Source of the DNA: Campylobacter concisus
GTDB lineage: Bacteria; Campylobacterota; Campylobacteria; Campylobacterales; Campylobacteraceae
Assembly (NCBI RefSeq): GCF_001298465.1
Contig: NZ_CP012541.1
Location: 1,426,001-1,490,000 of the forward strand
Reading direction: 5' to 3'
DNA length: 64,000 nucleotides
Position numbers and translations under genes: made by a program. Shown piece after piece: positions 28,048-39,201 of this stretch. The notes below the pieces were generated by a model, which was given only the letters and a program-made list of their open reading frames with translations, made no database searches and had not been told where the DNA came from. The number at the start of each line of letters is the position of its first letter. The stretch's first letter is position 1.

Positions 28048-28117
28048 GCAGTAGAGAGTTTTTGATTTCGATTTTTGGTAAAAATTTACGTGATTTCATG
28101 ACGCCATTTTCGCTCAT
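28034..28117 (-). CDS. leuL: Leucine-rich leader peptide upstream of leuA
   Basis: A 27-codon frame, MSENGVMKSRKFLPKIEIKN followed by Ser, five leucines (CTA CTG CTG CTA CTT), Arg and TAG. GGAG lies five bases before the ATG, and the ATG overlaps the TGA of pssA. It ends 65 bases before the leuA start, exactly where an attenuation leader for leucine synthesis would lie. A run of five Leu codons at the C-terminal end is the hallmark of such leaders. The peptide itself probably has no function; the ribosome's progress would be the signal. How the signal reaches leuA is unclear because no U-rich terminator is visible. Confidence 0.8.
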   Translation of the reverse strand: MSENGVMKSRKFLPKIEIKNSLLLLLR

Positions 28118-28845
28118 TCGCTCTCCTTTTTTTTGGAATTTTTACTAAACATTATAGTGGCTCTTACTATGCCATAAAGCATATAGACGCTCATAACCAA
28201 AGTCGCACTTTCAAATGGATATAGATAAAGTATCGAAAACGCAACTACAAGAGCTACTAAAATTCTTATCACATGGGTTTGTTTTAAATTTATTTTTTTA
28301 AAACTTGGATAGCGGATGTTGCTAACCATTAAAGCTGCCAAAGTAGCTTCAAGTAGCATCAAGCACCACTCAAATCCCTCTAAAAAAGTATAGTCGATAT
28401 AAATTCCAACCCAAAGTACGCTCACAATAGCTGCTGATGGTATAGGAAGTCCGATAAAAACATTTGGCTCATATGTACCAGTAGTGACATTGAAGCGAGC
28501 AAGCCTAATAGCTCCAAAAACTACAAACATAGCAGCTATAAGTGCTCCAAATCTGCCAAAATTTTTACCAATAGTCAAATAAAATAAAATCGCTGGTGCT
28601 ACACCAAAAGCAACAAGATCTGCAAGGCTATCAAACTCTACTCCAAATTTACTAGTTGTCTTTGTAAGTCTAGCCACACGCCCATCAAGTCCATCTAGAA
28701 TAAGCGATAAGATTATATAAATAATGGCTTTAAAATAGTTACCTTGAATAGATGAAATAATGCTAATAACACCCAAAAAAGCACTAGCTGCTGTAAATAA
28801 ATTTGGCAAGATATACATTAGTTGCATTTTTTGTATGTTATTCAT
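28114..28845 (-). CDS. pssA: CDP-diacylglycerol-serine O-phosphatidyltransferase
   Basis: An inner-membrane CDP-alcohol phosphotransferase of 243 residues that makes phosphatidylserine. The catalytic motif is LDGLDGRVARLTKTTSKFGVEFDSLADLVAFG (DGx2ARx8Gx3Dx3D; the region spans about residues 56-88). Six to eight membrane helices are visible. I chose the ATG at 28845, with GAGGG eight bases upstream; the longer frame begins at a TTG inside psd. It overlaps the 3' end of psd by eight bases, so the two enzymes of phosphatidylethanolamine synthesis are coupled. Confidence 0.94.
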   Translation of the reverse strand: MNNIQKMQLMYILPNLFTAASAFLGVISIISSIQGNYFKAIIYIILSLILDGLDGRVARLTKTTSKFGVEFDSLADLVAFGVAPAILFYLTIGKNFGRFGALIAAMFVVFGAIRLARFNVTTGTYEPNVFIGLPIPSAAIVSVLWVGIYIDYTFLEGFEWCLMLLEATLAALMVSNIRYPSFKKINLKQTHVIRILVALVVAFSILYLYPFESATLVMSVYMLYGIVRATIMFSKNSKKKESE

Positions 28846-29464
28846 CTCTTTTTCCCTCTTCAAAATATCCCAAAAGTGAAGCAGCCTTTACGCTTTCTCC
28901 GACACTTACACATATCTTAGTATCTCTTGGTAGGTATAAAATCACCTCACCACTTCCTAAAAAACCAAATTTCCTAGATGCTTTTAGGCTAGTAACATTT
29001 GAAATTTCTAAACTTCTACTGAAAGCTCCAGCTATAATTTTCATAACAAATTTTATATTTTCTTTTTCAAAGCGAATAATCGCTCTTTCATTTAAAAATT
29101 CTGAAATTTTCATAGCCTGGCATAAGAATAAGCCATGTCTTTTGCGTATTTCAGCTACTTTTACATCACTTACAGCCCTTAATGTACCAACATCAAAAAA
29201 AGATTTTTTTATGACTATCTTAGCTACTTCATTATTGTCAAAATTTGAAGCACTGATCTCTTTTATCTTGCCATCAATCGGCGATAGTAAAGCCAATTTA
29301 TCATCAGAAAATGGCTCTCTCTCAGGATCTCTGAAAAAATAAAGTCCCAAAAAAAGTAAAATAGCAAAAAGTAGTGGCAAGATCCCAAATAGCAAAGATA
29401 AAACAAATAAAATTAGAAAAAATAATATAAATTTATATCCTGCTTTCGCGATATAGCCACTCAT
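28838..29464 (-). CDS. psd: Phosphatidylserine decarboxylase (short form)
   Basis: Converts phosphatidylserine to phosphatidylethanolamine. The 208-residue proenzyme has a hydrophobic N-terminus (about 10-45), then FFRDPEREPF and LSPIDGKIKEIS. The self-cleavage Gly-Ser lies in FGFLGSGEVILYLP near residue 175, where the pyruvoyl group forms. It is the short, archaeal-like type that is usual in Campylobacter. It is two bases after ftsH and overlaps pssA. Confidence 0.92.
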   Translation of the reverse strand: MSGYIAKAGYKFILFFLILFVLSLLFGILPLLFAILLFLGLYFFRDPEREPFSDDKLALLSPIDGKIKEISASNFDNNEVAKIVIKKSFFDVGTLRAVSDVKVAEIRKRHGLFLCQAMKISEFLNERAIIRFEKENIKFVMKIIAGAFSRSLEISNVTSLKASRKFGFLGSGEVILYLPRDTKICVSVGESVKAASLLGYFEEGKRDE

Positions 29465-29466
29465 TT

Positions 29467-31392
29467 TTATTCCTCTTTTTTACTCTTTTCGTCTTCTTCG
29501 GTCTCTACAAGTCTGCTCTCTAGACTATTTTCGATCTCATAGTTTTTAATGATCTCTCTAACTCTTTTTCCTTCGATTGTTTCTTCTTCATAAAGTGCTG
29601 ATACCATATTTTCAATAGCGCCTTTATAAATTTCAAGCAAACCAAGCACAGCTGTGTATCTTTCATGAAGAAGCGTTTTTACAAACTCATCAACCTTCTC
29701 AGCCATCTTATCACTGTAATCTTTGATACTTTGACCACCATTTAAAAATGTCGCACGTTGCTTTTCAAGCACCATAAGACCGGCAACATCGCTCATACCA
29801 TACATACTAACCATAGCTTTTATGATATCAGTCGCACGCTCTAGGTCGTTGCTAGCTCCGGTTGAAATTTCTTTAATAAACACCTCTTCAGCTGCTCTAC
29901 CAGCCAAAAGTACATCTACTTCTGCTATCAACTCATGCTTTTGCATCATAAATTTATTCTCTTCAGGCGTGTTTAGAGTATAGCCAAGTGCCGCAAGACC
30001 ACGTGGTACGACTGAGACTTTTGTTACCCTTTTTGCACCTTTTGTTAGCTCAGCTATCAAGGCATGACCACACTCATGATAAGTGACGATTCTTTTTTCT
30101 TTTGGATTTACGCGGCGAGACTTTTTCTCAAGTCCAGCGATCGATCTCTCAACAGCCTCCACAAGATCAGCCTGCTCAACAAAGGTCTTTGACTTACGTC
30201 CTGCAAGAAGAGCGGCCTCATTTATGATGTTTTCAAGATCAGCGCCAGCTAAGCCGGTTGTAAGCCTTGCGATATCTTCGATATTTACATCCTTACCGAT
30301 CTTTACATCTTTCATGTGAACTTTTAAAATGTCGCAGCGTCCTTTAAAATCAGGCTTATCAACAAGCACTTGCCTATCAAATCTACCTGGCCTTAAAAGC
30401 GCAGCATCCAAAACTTCAGGTCTATTTGTAGCAGCTATAACAATGACTGGCGACTTGTCCGCATCAAAACCATCCATCTCAGAAAGAAGCTGATTTAGCG
30501 TCTGCTCTCTCTCGTCATTGCCGCCCATCGGACCAGAATTTCTACTTTTACCGATCGCATCGATCTCATCTATAAAAACGATCGCTGGAGCCTCTTTTTT
30601 AGCATTTTCAAAAAGATCTCTAACCCTACTTGCGCCAACACCGACAAACATCTCTATAAAGCTTGATGCTGACATAGAGAAAAATGGCACACTAGCCTCG
30701 CCTGCAACTGCTCTTGCAAGAAGCGTTTTGCCTGTGCCCGGAGGGCCAACTAGCAAAATTCCTTTTGGAATTTTTGCCCCAAGTCTTAGATATTTATCAG
30801 GACTTTTTAGATAATCAACTATCTCTTGAACCTCTTCTTTTGCCTCTTCGACACCTGCAACATCATCAAATTTTACTTTTGGCTTTTCAGAATTTATAAG
30901 CTTTTTTGCACTTCCTATACCAAGTATGCCACCGCCAATATTCTTTTGCATACGACTAGCAATAAACATCCAAATAGCAAAAAATATAAATACTGGGATT
31001 ATCCATGAAAATATAAGATCTCCAAACCAGTTATTTTCGCTATAAACGCTGTAAGTTATACCATTTTGCTCAAGTATGCCAATGAGCGTTGGATCATTTA
31101 TGCGCTTTGCAAGATAGATAGTTTTGTCACTGCCTATGCCTTTTATGGTAGTCTCCGAGATAGCAACCTCATTTAGCTGCTTATTTTTTAACATATCTTT
31201 AAACTCAGAATAAGCTACCATTTTACTCTGGGCATTACTATTTAGCCCAAAAGAGCCACCAAGTCCGTCTCCACTAAAGCTTCTAAAAGCTAAAACTATA
31301 ACTATTGCAAAAATGGCAAAAATGAAAATAGGATTTTTATTAAAAAAACCGTTATTGTTGCCATTATTTTGGTTATTATTTTGGTTATTCAT
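29467..31392 (-). CDS. ftsH: ATP-dependent zinc metalloprotease FtsH
   Basis: A membrane-anchored AAA+ protease for quality control and regulated proteolysis. The 641-residue protein has an Asn-rich N-terminus, two membrane helices (about 20-38 and 125-145) around a periplasmic domain, and an AAA module with Walker A GPPGTGKT and Walker [12 protein letters not shown]. The second region of homology has the arginine finger ([21 protein letters not shown]), and the zinc motif is HECGH. The acidic C-terminus is typical. It overlaps prmA by eight bases and is followed by psd. Confidence 0.97.
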   Translation of the reverse strand: MNNQNNNQNNGNNNGFFNKNPIFIFAIFAIVIVLAFRSFSGDGLGGSFGLNSNAQSKMVAYSEFKDMLKNKQLNEVAISETTIKGIGSDKTIYLAKRINDPTLIGILEQNGITYSVYSENNWFGDLIFSWIIPVFIFFAIWMFIASRMQKNIGGGILGIGSAKKLINSEKPKVKFDDVAGVEEAKEEVQEIVDYLKSPDKYLRLGAKIPKGILLVGPPGTGKTLLARAVAGEASVPFFSMSASSFIEMFVGVGASRVRDLFENAKKEAPAIVFIDEIDAIGKSRNSGPMGGNDEREQTLNQLLSEMDGFDADKSPVIVIAATNRPEVLDAALLRPGRFDRQVLVDKPDFKGRCDILKVHMKDVKIGKDVNIEDIARLTTGLAGADLENIINEAALLAGRKSKTFVEQADLVEAVERSIAGLEKKSRRVNPKEKRIVTYHECGHALIAELTKGAKRVTKVSVVPRGLAALGYTLNTPEENKFMMQKHELIAEVDVLLAGRAAEEVFIKEISTGASNDLERATDIIKAMVSMYGMSDVAGLMVLEKQRATFLNGGQSIKDYSDKMAEKVDEFVKTLLHERYTAVLGLLEIYKGAIENMVSALYEEETIEGKRVREIIKNYEIENSLESRLVETEEDEKSKKEE

Positions 31393-32218
31393 CTATTTCC
31401 TTATAAACAAAGCTACTCCAATCGTTACTTTGTTTTATCTCAATTAGCTCCAAATCCTTAAACGTATCTTTAATCCTATCTTCGTATTTGTTTAAAATTC
31501 CTGACAATACCAAGTAGCCGCCTTTTTTAAGCGATTTTTTTAAGTCATTTGAGAGCATAAAAATGACATCAGCAATGATATTTGCTACGACAATATCATA
31601 TTTTTGCTCTAAATTTGCGATAGAACCTGTCCAAATTTTATTAAATTTAACCTCATTCAACTCGGCGTTGCTAAGTGAGCTTTGTGTGGCTTGCTCGTCT
31701 GTATCACAAGCATCAATCTTGCAGCCAAGCTTTGCCAAGACAATACTTAAAATTCCACTTCCACAGCCCACGTCTAAAGTAGTATTGCCACTTTTTGCAT
31801 ATTTTTGTAAAAGCTGCAAGCAAGAATTTGTGCTTTCATGGTGCCCTGAGCCAAAGGCTAGAGCTGGGTCGATTATGATATTTGTTACGCCATTAAGTGG
31901 CTCTTCCCAGCTAGGTCTAACATAAATTTTATCAACCAAAATAGGCTTAACTGCCTTTTTATATTCACCTAGCCAGTCTTTATTTTCTTTTAAATTAAGA
32001 GAAATTTTTAAATCATTTGAAATTTTACGAACACTAGAGAGCCCTTTTGCATACTCTTCGATACCCCAAGCTATATCTTTTAGATCATACTCTTCCCTGA
32101 CAATGATCTCGTGATCTAGCTCTTCAACACAGGTAACTCCAAAAGAGAAAACTAGCTCTAAAATTTCATCATAAAAATTTGATGTTTTTATGCTTAATTC
32201 GTAAAATTTATCTTTCAT
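31385..32218 (-). CDS. prmA: Ribosomal protein L11 methyltransferase
   Basis: A 277-residue SAM-dependent methyltransferase that trimethylates ribosomal protein uL11. The N-terminal substrate-recognition domain (about 1-85) is followed by the PrmA signature DPALAFGSGHHESTNSCLQLL, SAM motif I LDVGCGSGILSIVLAKLG, and VVANIIADVIFML (NPPY-like post-motif I). It lies directly after cheY, with the last base of one and first of the other touching, as in Cj1117-Cj1118. Confidence 0.93.
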   Translation of the reverse strand: MKDKFYELSIKTSNFYDEILELVFSFGVTCVEELDHEIIVREEYDLKDIAWGIEEYAKGLSSVRKISNDLKISLNLKENKDWLGEYKKAVKPILVDKIYVRPSWEEPLNGVTNIIIDPALAFGSGHHESTNSCLQLLQKYAKSGNTTLDVGCGSGILSIVLAKLGCKIDACDTDEQATQSSLSNAELNEVKFNKIWTGSIANLEQKYDIVVANIIADVIFMLSNDLKKSLKKGGYLVLSGILNKYEDRIKDTFKDLELIEIKQSNDWSSFVYKEIDE

Positions 32219-32583
32219 TAACCAAGAACGTCTTCAAGCTTCTCTTTTAAAACTTGTGGTGTAAAAGGTTTAACGATGTAGTTATTAACACCTGCTTTTA
32301 AAGCCGTTATAACTTCGGCTTTTCCGCCCTCTGTTGTTACCATTATGATAGGCATATCAACATACTTTTGCTCAGCTCTTACCTTTTTAACAAGCTCAAG
32401 ACCGTTCATCTCAGGCATATTCCAGTCAGTGATAAGAACTTCGATACCCTCATTTTGAGTTAAGATATTCCAGGCCTCAAGACCGTGCTCAGCCTCAAGA
32501 ATTTCTTGATGTCCTAACCTTTGCAAAGTATTTTTTATGATTCTTCTCATTGTTGAACTGTCATCTACAACCAAAATCTTCAC
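32218..32583 (-). CDS. cheY: Chemotaxis response regulator CheY
   Basis: A single-domain receiver of 121 residues that carries the phosphoryl signal from CheA to the FliM/FliN switch. Conserved residues are visible: the acidic pair in VVDDSSTMRR, the phosphorylated aspartate in LITDWNMPEMNGLEL (about 54), Thr in VTTEGG and Lys in YIVKPFTP. It is separated from the CheA cluster, as in C. jejuni. A TAGAAT box lies about 30 bases upstream. Confidence 0.96.
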   Translation of the reverse strand: MKILVVDDSSTMRRIIKNTLQRLGHQEILEAEHGLEAWNILTQNEGIEVLITDWNMPEMNGLELVKKVRAEQKYVDMPIIMVTTEGGKAEVITALKAGVNNYIVKPFTPQVLKEKLEDVLG

Positions 32584-32611
32584 ATAATATCCTTTTAGTA
32601 AAAATTGCCCT

Positions 32612-32617
32612 ATTCTA
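32612..32617 (-). promoter_or_regulatory. Candidate -10 box for cheY
   Basis: TAGAAT on the minus strand (context AGCTAGAATAGGGC), 30 bases before the cheY start, in the 57-base gap after hisA. It fits an independent cheY promoter; the evidence is the -10 alone. Confidence 0.35.
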
Positions 32618-32640
32618 GCTAATTTAAATTTATAAAAGCT

Positions 32641-33360
32641 TTAACGATATCTAAGTAGTTTAAAGGCCTCTTTTAGGTCAAGCAACCCTTCATAGTAGGC
32701 TTTCCCAACTATTACGCCACTAATCTCATTTGTAGCTTTTAGCATCAAAATATCATTTATATCACTCACGCCACCACTTGCTATTGTCTCAAGCTTGCTA
32801 TTTCTAGCTATTTGCAAGCTAAACTCAACATTGACTCCGCCAAGCATTCCATCTTTGTTAATATCGGTGCAAATCACAGCTTCTACACCCACATCTGCAA
32901 ATTTTTTCGCAAGATCGACTGCTTTTATGTTTGAAACCTCGCCCCAGCCTTGCACTGCCACATAGCCATCTTTGGCATCTATGCCAACTACGACTCTGTA
33001 AATTCCAGCCATTTTTGCTGTAAATTCTGGATCACGAAGGGCAACTGAGCCAAGGATCACCCTGCTAACTCCAAGGTCCAAATAGCGCTTTATTCGCTCT
33101 TCATCTCTTATGCCGCCACCCACTTGGACGCTTAAATTTGTAGCCTTTGTAATTTTTTCAATTGTTTTAAAATTTATCGTCTCTCCAGCAAATGCACCGT
33201 CTAAATCAACCACATGAAGCCATTTTGCGCCATAATCTTCAAATTTCTTAGCAAGTTCACTTGGCTCGTTGCTATAAATTTTTGCACTTTGCATAAGACC
33301 TTTGCTAAGTCTAACTGCTTGTCCCTCTTTTAAATCAATAGCTGGAAAAATTTCCATCAT
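32641..33360 (-). CDS. hisA: Phosphoribosylformimino-5-aminoimidazole carboxamide ribotide isomerase
   Basis: A TIM-barrel isomerase in histidine synthesis, 239 residues. The start [17 protein letters not shown] holds the catalytic Asp and marks HisA rather than His[25 protein letters not shown] and [12 protein letters not shown] complete the two half-barrel phosphate sites. ATG codons at 33360 and 33357 are both possible; the first overlaps the hisH stop as ATGA. hisF, which should partner hisH, is not in the window. Confidence 0.95.
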   Translation of the reverse strand: MMEIFPAIDLKEGQAVRLSKGLMQSAKIYSNEPSELAKKFEDYGAKWLHVVDLDGAFAGETINFKTIEKITKATNLSVQVGGGIRDEERIKRYLDLGVSRVILGSVALRDPEFTAKMAGIYRVVVGIDAKDGYVAVQGWGEVSNIKAVDLAKKFADVGVEAVICTDINKDGMLGGVNVEFSLQIARNSKLETIASGGVSDINDILMLKATNEISGVIVGKAYYEGLLDLKEAFKLLRYR

Positions 33361-33968
33361 AACCTCGCAAAATTCTCTAAAATTTTAAGTCCAGCTTCAT
33401 GACTTTTTTCTGGATGAGGCTGAAAGCCAAATATATTTTCATGCCAAACCGCACTTGTAAATTCATATCCATAAGTCGTCTTTGCCAGTGCAAATTTATC
33501 ATCACAAACCACATGATAGCTATGTACAAAATATAAATACTCAAGCTCTTTTAGTCCTAAATTTAATGGGCTATTTTGCTTAAATTCCAAAGCGTTCCAG
33601 CCAATGTGAGGTATCTTTAATGGTTTATCGAAATTAGCTTCATTAAATTTTACGACCTCGCCAGGCAAAAGAGAGAGTCCCTCATGCTCGCCAAACTCGA
33701 AGCTTCGCTCAAATAAAAGCTGCATACCAAGACAAATGCCAATAAAAGCTTTGCCACTTTTTACAGCCTCTTTTATTGCTTCATCCATGCCGTTATTTTT
33801 TAGCTTTGTCATCGCCTCACCAAAAGCTCCAACGCCTGGCAAAACAATGTGCGAATACTCCTTTAAATTTTCAGGCTTACTTACTAAGGCACATTTTTTG
33901 TCAAGAAAATCAAAAGCATTTATCACGCTTTTGATGTTTCCAGCTCCATAGTCAATTATCGCTATCAT
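33357..33968 (-). CDS. hisH: Imidazole glycerol phosphate synthase, glutaminase subunit
   Basis: The glutamine amidotransferase subunit that feeds ammonia to HisF. The 203-residue class I amidotransferase starts [14 protein letters not shown], has the nucleophile cysteine in [11 protein letters not shown] (about residue 81) and the His/Glu pair in FQPHPEKS near the C-terminus. HisH paralogues can serve amidino-sugar synthesis in Campylobacter, but pairing with hisA favours ordinary histidine synthesis. It follows pglF after 16 bases, so it may be transcribed from the pgl operon. Confidence 0.92.
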   Translation of the reverse strand: MIAIIDYGAGNIKSVINAFDFLDKKCALVSKPENLKEYSHIVLPGVGAFGEAMTKLKNNGMDEAIKEAVKSGKAFIGICLGMQLLFERSFEFGEHEGLSLLPGEVVKFNEANFDKPLKIPHIGWNALEFKQNSPLNLGLKELEYLYFVHSYHVVCDDKFALAKTTYGYEFTSAVWHENIFGFQPHPEKSHEAGLKILENFARL

Positions 33969-33984
33969 TGTTCTTTGCCTCTAA

Positions 33985-35766
33985 TTAGCCTTTTAGATTT
34001 AGTGCATGATTAAACTCAGGTACGATCACCTTAAGAGCAGGTGCTACCTCGTCATCTTCAAGCTGCAAAAGCCCATTTATCTGTGAATTTAAAAGAGTTA
34101 GGTCGTATGGCTGTGAGTGCGTCACAAAGATCGATTCATACTTAGTTTGAACGTCATCTTTGTTGATAAGCAGCTCCTCATAAAGCTTCTCGCCAGGTCT
34201 AAGCCCTACAAATTCGATACCCAGATGCTCTTTGTTTGAAAGCAGAAGCATCTTTTTAGCAAGATCAACGATCTTGATTGGCTCGCCCATATCAAGCACA
34301 AAAAGCTCGCCACCTTCTGCAATAGAGGCAGCTTGAAGTACCAGCTGACACGCCTCAGATGTGAGCATAAAATATCTTGTAATCTCTGGGTGAGTAACAC
34401 TTAGTGGCTTGTTTACAGCGATTTGTGCTTTAAATTTCGGTATAACAGAACCACTTGAACCAAGGACATTTCCAAAGCGCACGCAAACTATCTCACACAC
34501 GCCAGCTTCATTTGAATTTAAAGCATAAAGCTCACAAACACGCTTAGTTGTTCCCATTATATTTGTTGGGCGTACGGCCTTGTCTGATGAGATCATAACA
34601 AATTTTTTAACGCCATATTTTTTTGAAAGATCGACAGCATTTTTTGTGCCAAGGATATTATTTTCGACAGCCGAGCGAGGGTTTAGCTCACAAAGTGGCA
34701 CGTGCTTATATGCTGCAGCATGGATAACAATCTCAGGTTTAAAGTCAGCAAAAACTTCTTCAAAATCCTTTAAATTTGTGATGTTTACAAGCTTACTGAT
34801 AGTCCTTTTATCTTTTGTATCTTCGCCTATTTTATAAAGGTTAAACTCACTGTGCTCAACCATTACAAGCTCGCTCACTCCAAATTTTAAGCACTGCTTA
34901 CAAATTTCGCTTCCTATGCTACCACCAGCTCCAGTAACAAGCACTTTTTTGTCTTTTAAAAAATTTGAGATAGCCTCTGGATTTAGGTCTTTTGGCTTTC
35001 TGGCTAGTAAGTCTTCGATCGAGATATCCTTGATCGGCTCGTTTTCGATAAGCGAAAATAGTTTCATATCTCTTATGCCGTATCCCGTTAGTTCATCGAC
35101 TAAGGCTTGAAGCCCATCTTGATCAAGTGCAAGTGCGATAATAGCGGTCTTTACATCGTAATCTTTTATCAAATTTGGTATCTCTTTTTTATCTTGCACC
35201 AAAAATCCATCACAATAAGTGCCCACAAGATCACTCCTGCCATCTACCACGCCAACTGCATAATAATCAAGATAACCCTGTTTTAAGCCACGCAAAACGT
35301 GAAGTGCCTTTGAGGTAGCGCCGATGACCACGCATGGCTCGCCTTTGTGAGGTTTGTTTGAAAAGTCAAGCACCATGCGCTTTGAAATTCTCAAAAGTCC
35401 AATAAGCAGGCATGAAATTAGAAGATCAATGAAAATAACGCTTCTTGGGTATGGATTAAAGAAGTCTTGTATTATGAAAAATATGATCGTAAACAAAACC
35501 GCTGAGCAAACGTGAGCTAAGAAAATTTTGCGAGCTTCATTTAGCCCAAAAAATCTCCATGGCACCTTGTAAATTTTAAACATCCATAGAAAAAATAGCT
35601 TAAAAATAATCAAAAATCCAGCCGTTACAAAAAGGCCCTGAACGTAGATATCTGGGATATTTGCGTTAAATCTCAAAAGATAAGCCGCATATATCGAAAA
35701 CGCAGATATAAAAACATCGCCAGTAAGGAAAAATATAAGCCTTTTTAACTTTGTTGCATGAAACAT
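33985..35766 (-). CDS. pglF: UDP-GlcNAc 4,6-dehydratase PglF
   Basis: A membrane-bound SDR enzyme that starts UDP-diNAc-bacillosamine synthesis by dehydrating UDP-GlcNAc. The 593-residue protein has four N-terminal membrane helices (first 130 residues), a first Rossmann-like region with [14 protein letters not shown], then the catalytic SDR domain (from about 275) with the NAD loop [15 protein letters not shown] and the active region [17 protein letters not shown]. The match to C. jejuni PglF runs through the whole length. It follows pglE directly (one base) and precedes hisH. PglF, PglE and PglD together give the UDP-linked bacillosamine used by PglC. Confidence 0.96.
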   Translation of the reverse strand: MFHATKLKRLIFFLTGDVFISAFSIYAAYLLRFNANIPDIYVQGLFVTAGFLIIFKLFFLWMFKIYKVPWRFFGLNEARKIFLAHVCSAVLFTIIFFIIQDFFNPYPRSVIFIDLLISCLLIGLLRISKRMVLDFSNKPHKGEPCVVIGATSKALHVLRGLKQGYLDYYAVGVVDGRSDLVGTYCDGFLVQDKKEIPNLIKDYDVKTAIIALALDQDGLQALVDELTGYGIRDMKLFSLIENEPIKDISIEDLLARKPKDLNPEAISNFLKDKKVLVTGAGGSIGSEICKQCLKFGVSELVMVEHSEFNLYKIGEDTKDKRTISKLVNITNLKDFEEVFADFKPEIVIHAAAYKHVPLCELNPRSAVENNILGTKNAVDLSKKYGVKKFVMISSDKAVRPTNIMGTTKRVCELYALNSNEAGVCEIVCVRFGNVLGSSGSVIPKFKAQIAVNKPLSVTHPEITRYFMLTSEACQLVLQAASIAEGGELFVLDMGEPIKIVDLAKKMLLLSNKEHLGIEFVGLRPGEKLYEELLINKDDVQTKYESIFVTHSQPYDLTLLNSQINGLLQLEDDEVAPALKVIVPEFNHALNLKG

Positions 35767-36879
<1,113 letters not shown>

Positions 36880-36885
36880 TTAGCG

Positions 36886-36894
36886 ATTTTAGCA
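36886..36894 (-). promoter_or_regulatory. Candidate internal promoter before pglE
   Basis: TGCTAAAAT on the minus strand is an extended -10 about 28 bases before the pglE start, in the only non-coding gap (about 50 bases) between pglD and pglF. It could give a separate pglE-pglF-hisH-hisA transcript. Confidence 0.35.
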
Positions 36895-36908
36895 CTTATT
36901 TTTAAATT

Positions 36909-37499
36909 TTATATCTTAGCGCGCTCGCATGCTGGCACTCCGTACGCCTTTGTGCCATCTTTTATATCTCTAACAACGACGCTTCCAGCGCCGATGATAC
37001 AGCTGCTGCCGATACTTATACCTTGAATGACGCTTGAGCCTATGCCAACATGCGTAAATTCGCCCACTCTAACGTTTCCAGCAAGGGCTGCATTTGGGCT
37101 GATGTGAGCAAATTTACCTATCACACACTCATGCTCTATTACCACACCAGAGTTTATGATAGCGCCCTCTTTTATGCAAGCTTTTGCGTTTATCACAGCA
37201 TTTGGCATGACAACTACGCCTTTTTCTATCACAGCACTTTCGCTCACAACCGCGCTTTTATGGATCAAATTTACTATCTCAAAGCCAGCAGCCTCTACTT
37301 TTTGGCTGATCTTTTGCCTTATTTTGTTTTCGCCAATAGCTATTATGATATCGGCTTTTTCGAGCTCTGGGCTAAATTTGAACTCACTAGCATCATCTAA
37401 AAAAACTATCTCATCATAGCCGTTGCTTCTAGCGATATCAGCGACCACAAGGCCATGCCCACTCGCTCCGTAGATGTAAATTTTCTTAGTTTTTGCCAT
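36909..37499 (-). CDS. pglD: UDP-4-amino-sugar N-acetyltransferase PglD
   Basis: Acetylates the 4-amino group with acetyl-CoA to complete UDP-diNAc-bacillosamine. The 196-residue protein has the N-terminal Rossmann part ([19 protein letters not shown]) and a left-handed beta-helix of hexapeptide repeats. [21 protein letters not shown] contains the catalytic histidine. I chose the ATG at 37499, with GGAG eight bases upstream, because the Arg-rich extension (RGRRRRR) of the longer frame is only the pglC tail read in another frame. It overlaps pglC by 14 bases. Confidence 0.95.
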   Translation of the reverse strand: MAKTKKIYIYGASGHGLVVADIARSNGYDEIVFLDDASEFKFSPELEKADIIIAIGENKIRQKISQKVEAAGFEIVNLIHKSAVVSESAVIEKGVVVMPNAVINAKACIKEGAIINSGVVIEHECVIGKFAHISPNAALAGNVRVGEFTHVGIGSSVIQGISIGSSCIIGAGSVVVRDIKDGTKAYGVPACERAKI

Positions 37500-38091
37500 T
37501 AAATTTCTCCGTCGTCGCCTGCCCCTCTTTGCTGACGTCACTTCGTTTTAGTACCTTTTCGATAGTCTGTAAGGCAATCTTTACGTCAAGTATAAAGCTT
37601 AAATTTTTAGCGTAATAGACGTCGTATTCAAATTTTTTCTCCCAGCTTATGGCGTTTCTGCCATTTACCTGCGCTAGGCCCGTGATACCAGGACGCACGT
37701 CGTGGCGGTGCTTTTGCGTTTCGTTATAGATGGGTAGATATTCAACCAAAAGCGGCCTTGGTCCAATAAAGCTCATGTCGCCTTTTAGTACATTAAAGAG
37801 CTGTGGTAGCTCATCAAGGCTAAGAGAGCGGATCAGTTTGCCAAATCTACCAAGCCTTTGCTCATCTGGCAAAAGCTCGCCATTTGCGTCACGCTCATCG
37901 CTCATCGTCTTAAATTTATAAATTTTAAAAATTTTCTCATTAAAACCTGGTCTTTCCTGCGTAAAAATGACATCACGGCTTACCTTAAAATAGATAAAGA
38001 TCGCCGTTGCTATGATGATAGGCGATGTTAAAACGAGTAAAAATAGTGCCCCCAAAATATCAATCACCCTTTTTAAAAAATTTCTATACAT
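37486..38091 (-). CDS. pglC: Undecaprenyl-phosphate bacillosamine-1-phosphate transferase PglC
   Basis: A monotopic phosphoglycosyltransferase that puts phospho-bacillosamine on undecaprenyl phosphate, the first membrane step of N-glycan assembly. The 201-residue protein has the re-entrant N-terminal helix (about 5-32), [21 protein letters not shown] with the catalytic Asp-Glu region following (MSDERD), [22 protein letters not shown] and the very conserved end [14 protein letters not shown]. It overlaps pglA by eight bases and pglD by 14. Confidence 0.97.
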   Translation of the reverse strand: MYRNFLKRVIDILGALFLLVLTSPIIIATAIFIYFKVSRDVIFTQERPGFNEKIFKIYKFKTMSDERDANGELLPDEQRLGRFGKLIRSLSLDELPQLFNVLKGDMSFIGPRPLLVEYLPIYNETQKHRHDVRPGITGLAQVNGRNAISWEKKFEYDVYYAKNLSFILDVKIALQTIEKVLKRSDVSKEGQATTEKFNGKN

Positions 38092-39199
38092 CTATAAATT
38101 TCCTATAAATTTCTATATATCTTTTTGCGATTTGCTTCTCGTCAAACTCGCTCACCACCCAGCTCCTGCCATTTGCTCCAAGCCTAGCGCAAAGCTCCTC
38201 ATCATCAAGCAAAATTTTTATCTTACCAGCAAGGTCGTTTGCGTCTTTTACCTTACATAAAAGTCCGTTGTAGCCATCCTTTACAGCCTCGTTACAGCCT
38301 GTAACATCACTTGCGACAACTGCTTTTGCCATACTCATCGCCTCTAAAACCGTTCTTGGAAAGCCCTCTTTGTAGCTAGGAAGTGCCAGCAGATAAGAGG
38401 CCTTTAAAAGCTGTGGGATGTCATTTCTAGCTCCAAGATATCGCACTTTGCCACCTTTTAAAAAGCTCTCGTCTGCAGTTGATTTATTGCCAGCAAAGCC
38501 CTCGCCAACAAAGACAAATTCGCAGTTTTTGTAGCCATTTAAAATTTCTGCTGCCTCATAAAATTCACGAACACCCTTGTGCCACATCGCCCTTGCGATC
38601 ATGAGAATGACCTTTTTCTCGCCAAGGTCAACCGCCTGCGTGATAGCTGGGTCAAATTTAGCAGTATCCACGCCGACACTTTTTATGCGGTACACCTTGC
38701 TTTTATCTATCAAATTTTTTGAAATCATATAATCAGCATCCGAGTTGTTTACAAACACGCAAGCATCGGCTTTTGCAAAGGAAATTTTATAAAGGCTCTC
38801 CATAACAAAACGCACGGCCTTTGTCTTAATATCATCGTCTATATAAAAACTGCCAAGGCCTTCAACCAAATTTATCACGTACTTTATGCCAGCGTTTTTG
38901 GCAGCAAACGTGCCAAAGACATTTGACTTGTGAGCACCAGTTTGCAGCAGATCTAAATTTAGCTCACCTAAAATTTGAGATAGTTTTTTTGAGTTATTTA
39001 TAACGGTTAGTGGATTTAGGCTCGCCTTGTCAAGCTCGTAGGTAACAGCGTGAAAGCTTTTAGCAAGCTCGTCAGTAAAATTTCCTTTTGGAGCGATAGC
39101 AAAAACTTCATGCCCCATATCTTTTAAAGCCTGCATAATGGGCCGTCTAAAAAAGTGTATGCTCATATCAGCGTGGCTTAAAAACCCTATCCTTGCCAT
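38084..39199 (-). CDS. pglA: GT4 glycosyltransferase PglA
   Basis: In C. jejuni PglA adds the first GalNAc to undecaprenyl-linked bacillosamine. This 371-residue protein matches it throughout: [28 protein letters not shown]-like [45 protein letters not shown] and the donor-site [22 protein letters not shown]. It follows pglB by two bases and overlaps pglC. The sugar specificity is inferred from the family. Confidence 0.94.
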   Translation of the reverse strand: MARIGFLSHADMSIHFFRRPIMQALKDMGHEVFAIAPKGNFTDELAKSFHAVTYELDKASLNPLTVINNSKKLSQILGELNLDLLQTGAHKSNVFGTFAAKNAGIKYVINLVEGLGSFYIDDDIKTKAVRFVMESLYKISFAKADACVFVNNSDADYMISKNLIDKSKVYRIKSVGVDTAKFDPAITQAVDLGEKKVILMIARAMWHKGVREFYEAAEILNGYKNCEFVFVGEGFAGNKSTADESFLKGGKVRYLGARNDIPQLLKASYLLALPSYKEGFPRTVLEAMSMAKAVVASDVTGCNEAVKDGYNGLLCKVKDANDLAGKIKILLDDEELCARLGANGRSWVVSEFDEKQIAKRYIEIYRKFIDV

Positions 39200-39201
39200 T
39201 T

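Noticed and set aside
28838-28863. A longer pssA starting at the TTG at 28863
   Set aside because: The ATG at 28845 has GAGGG at good spacing and gives the usual N-terminus; the extension lies within psd.
33357-33968. HisH as an amidotransferase for acetamidino-sugar synthesis in the glycosylation locus
   Set aside because: Such systems pair a HisH-like with a HisF-like protein and an ATP-dependent amidase. Here the partner is a genuine HisA with the HisA-specific N-terminus, so ordinary histidine synthesis is more likely.
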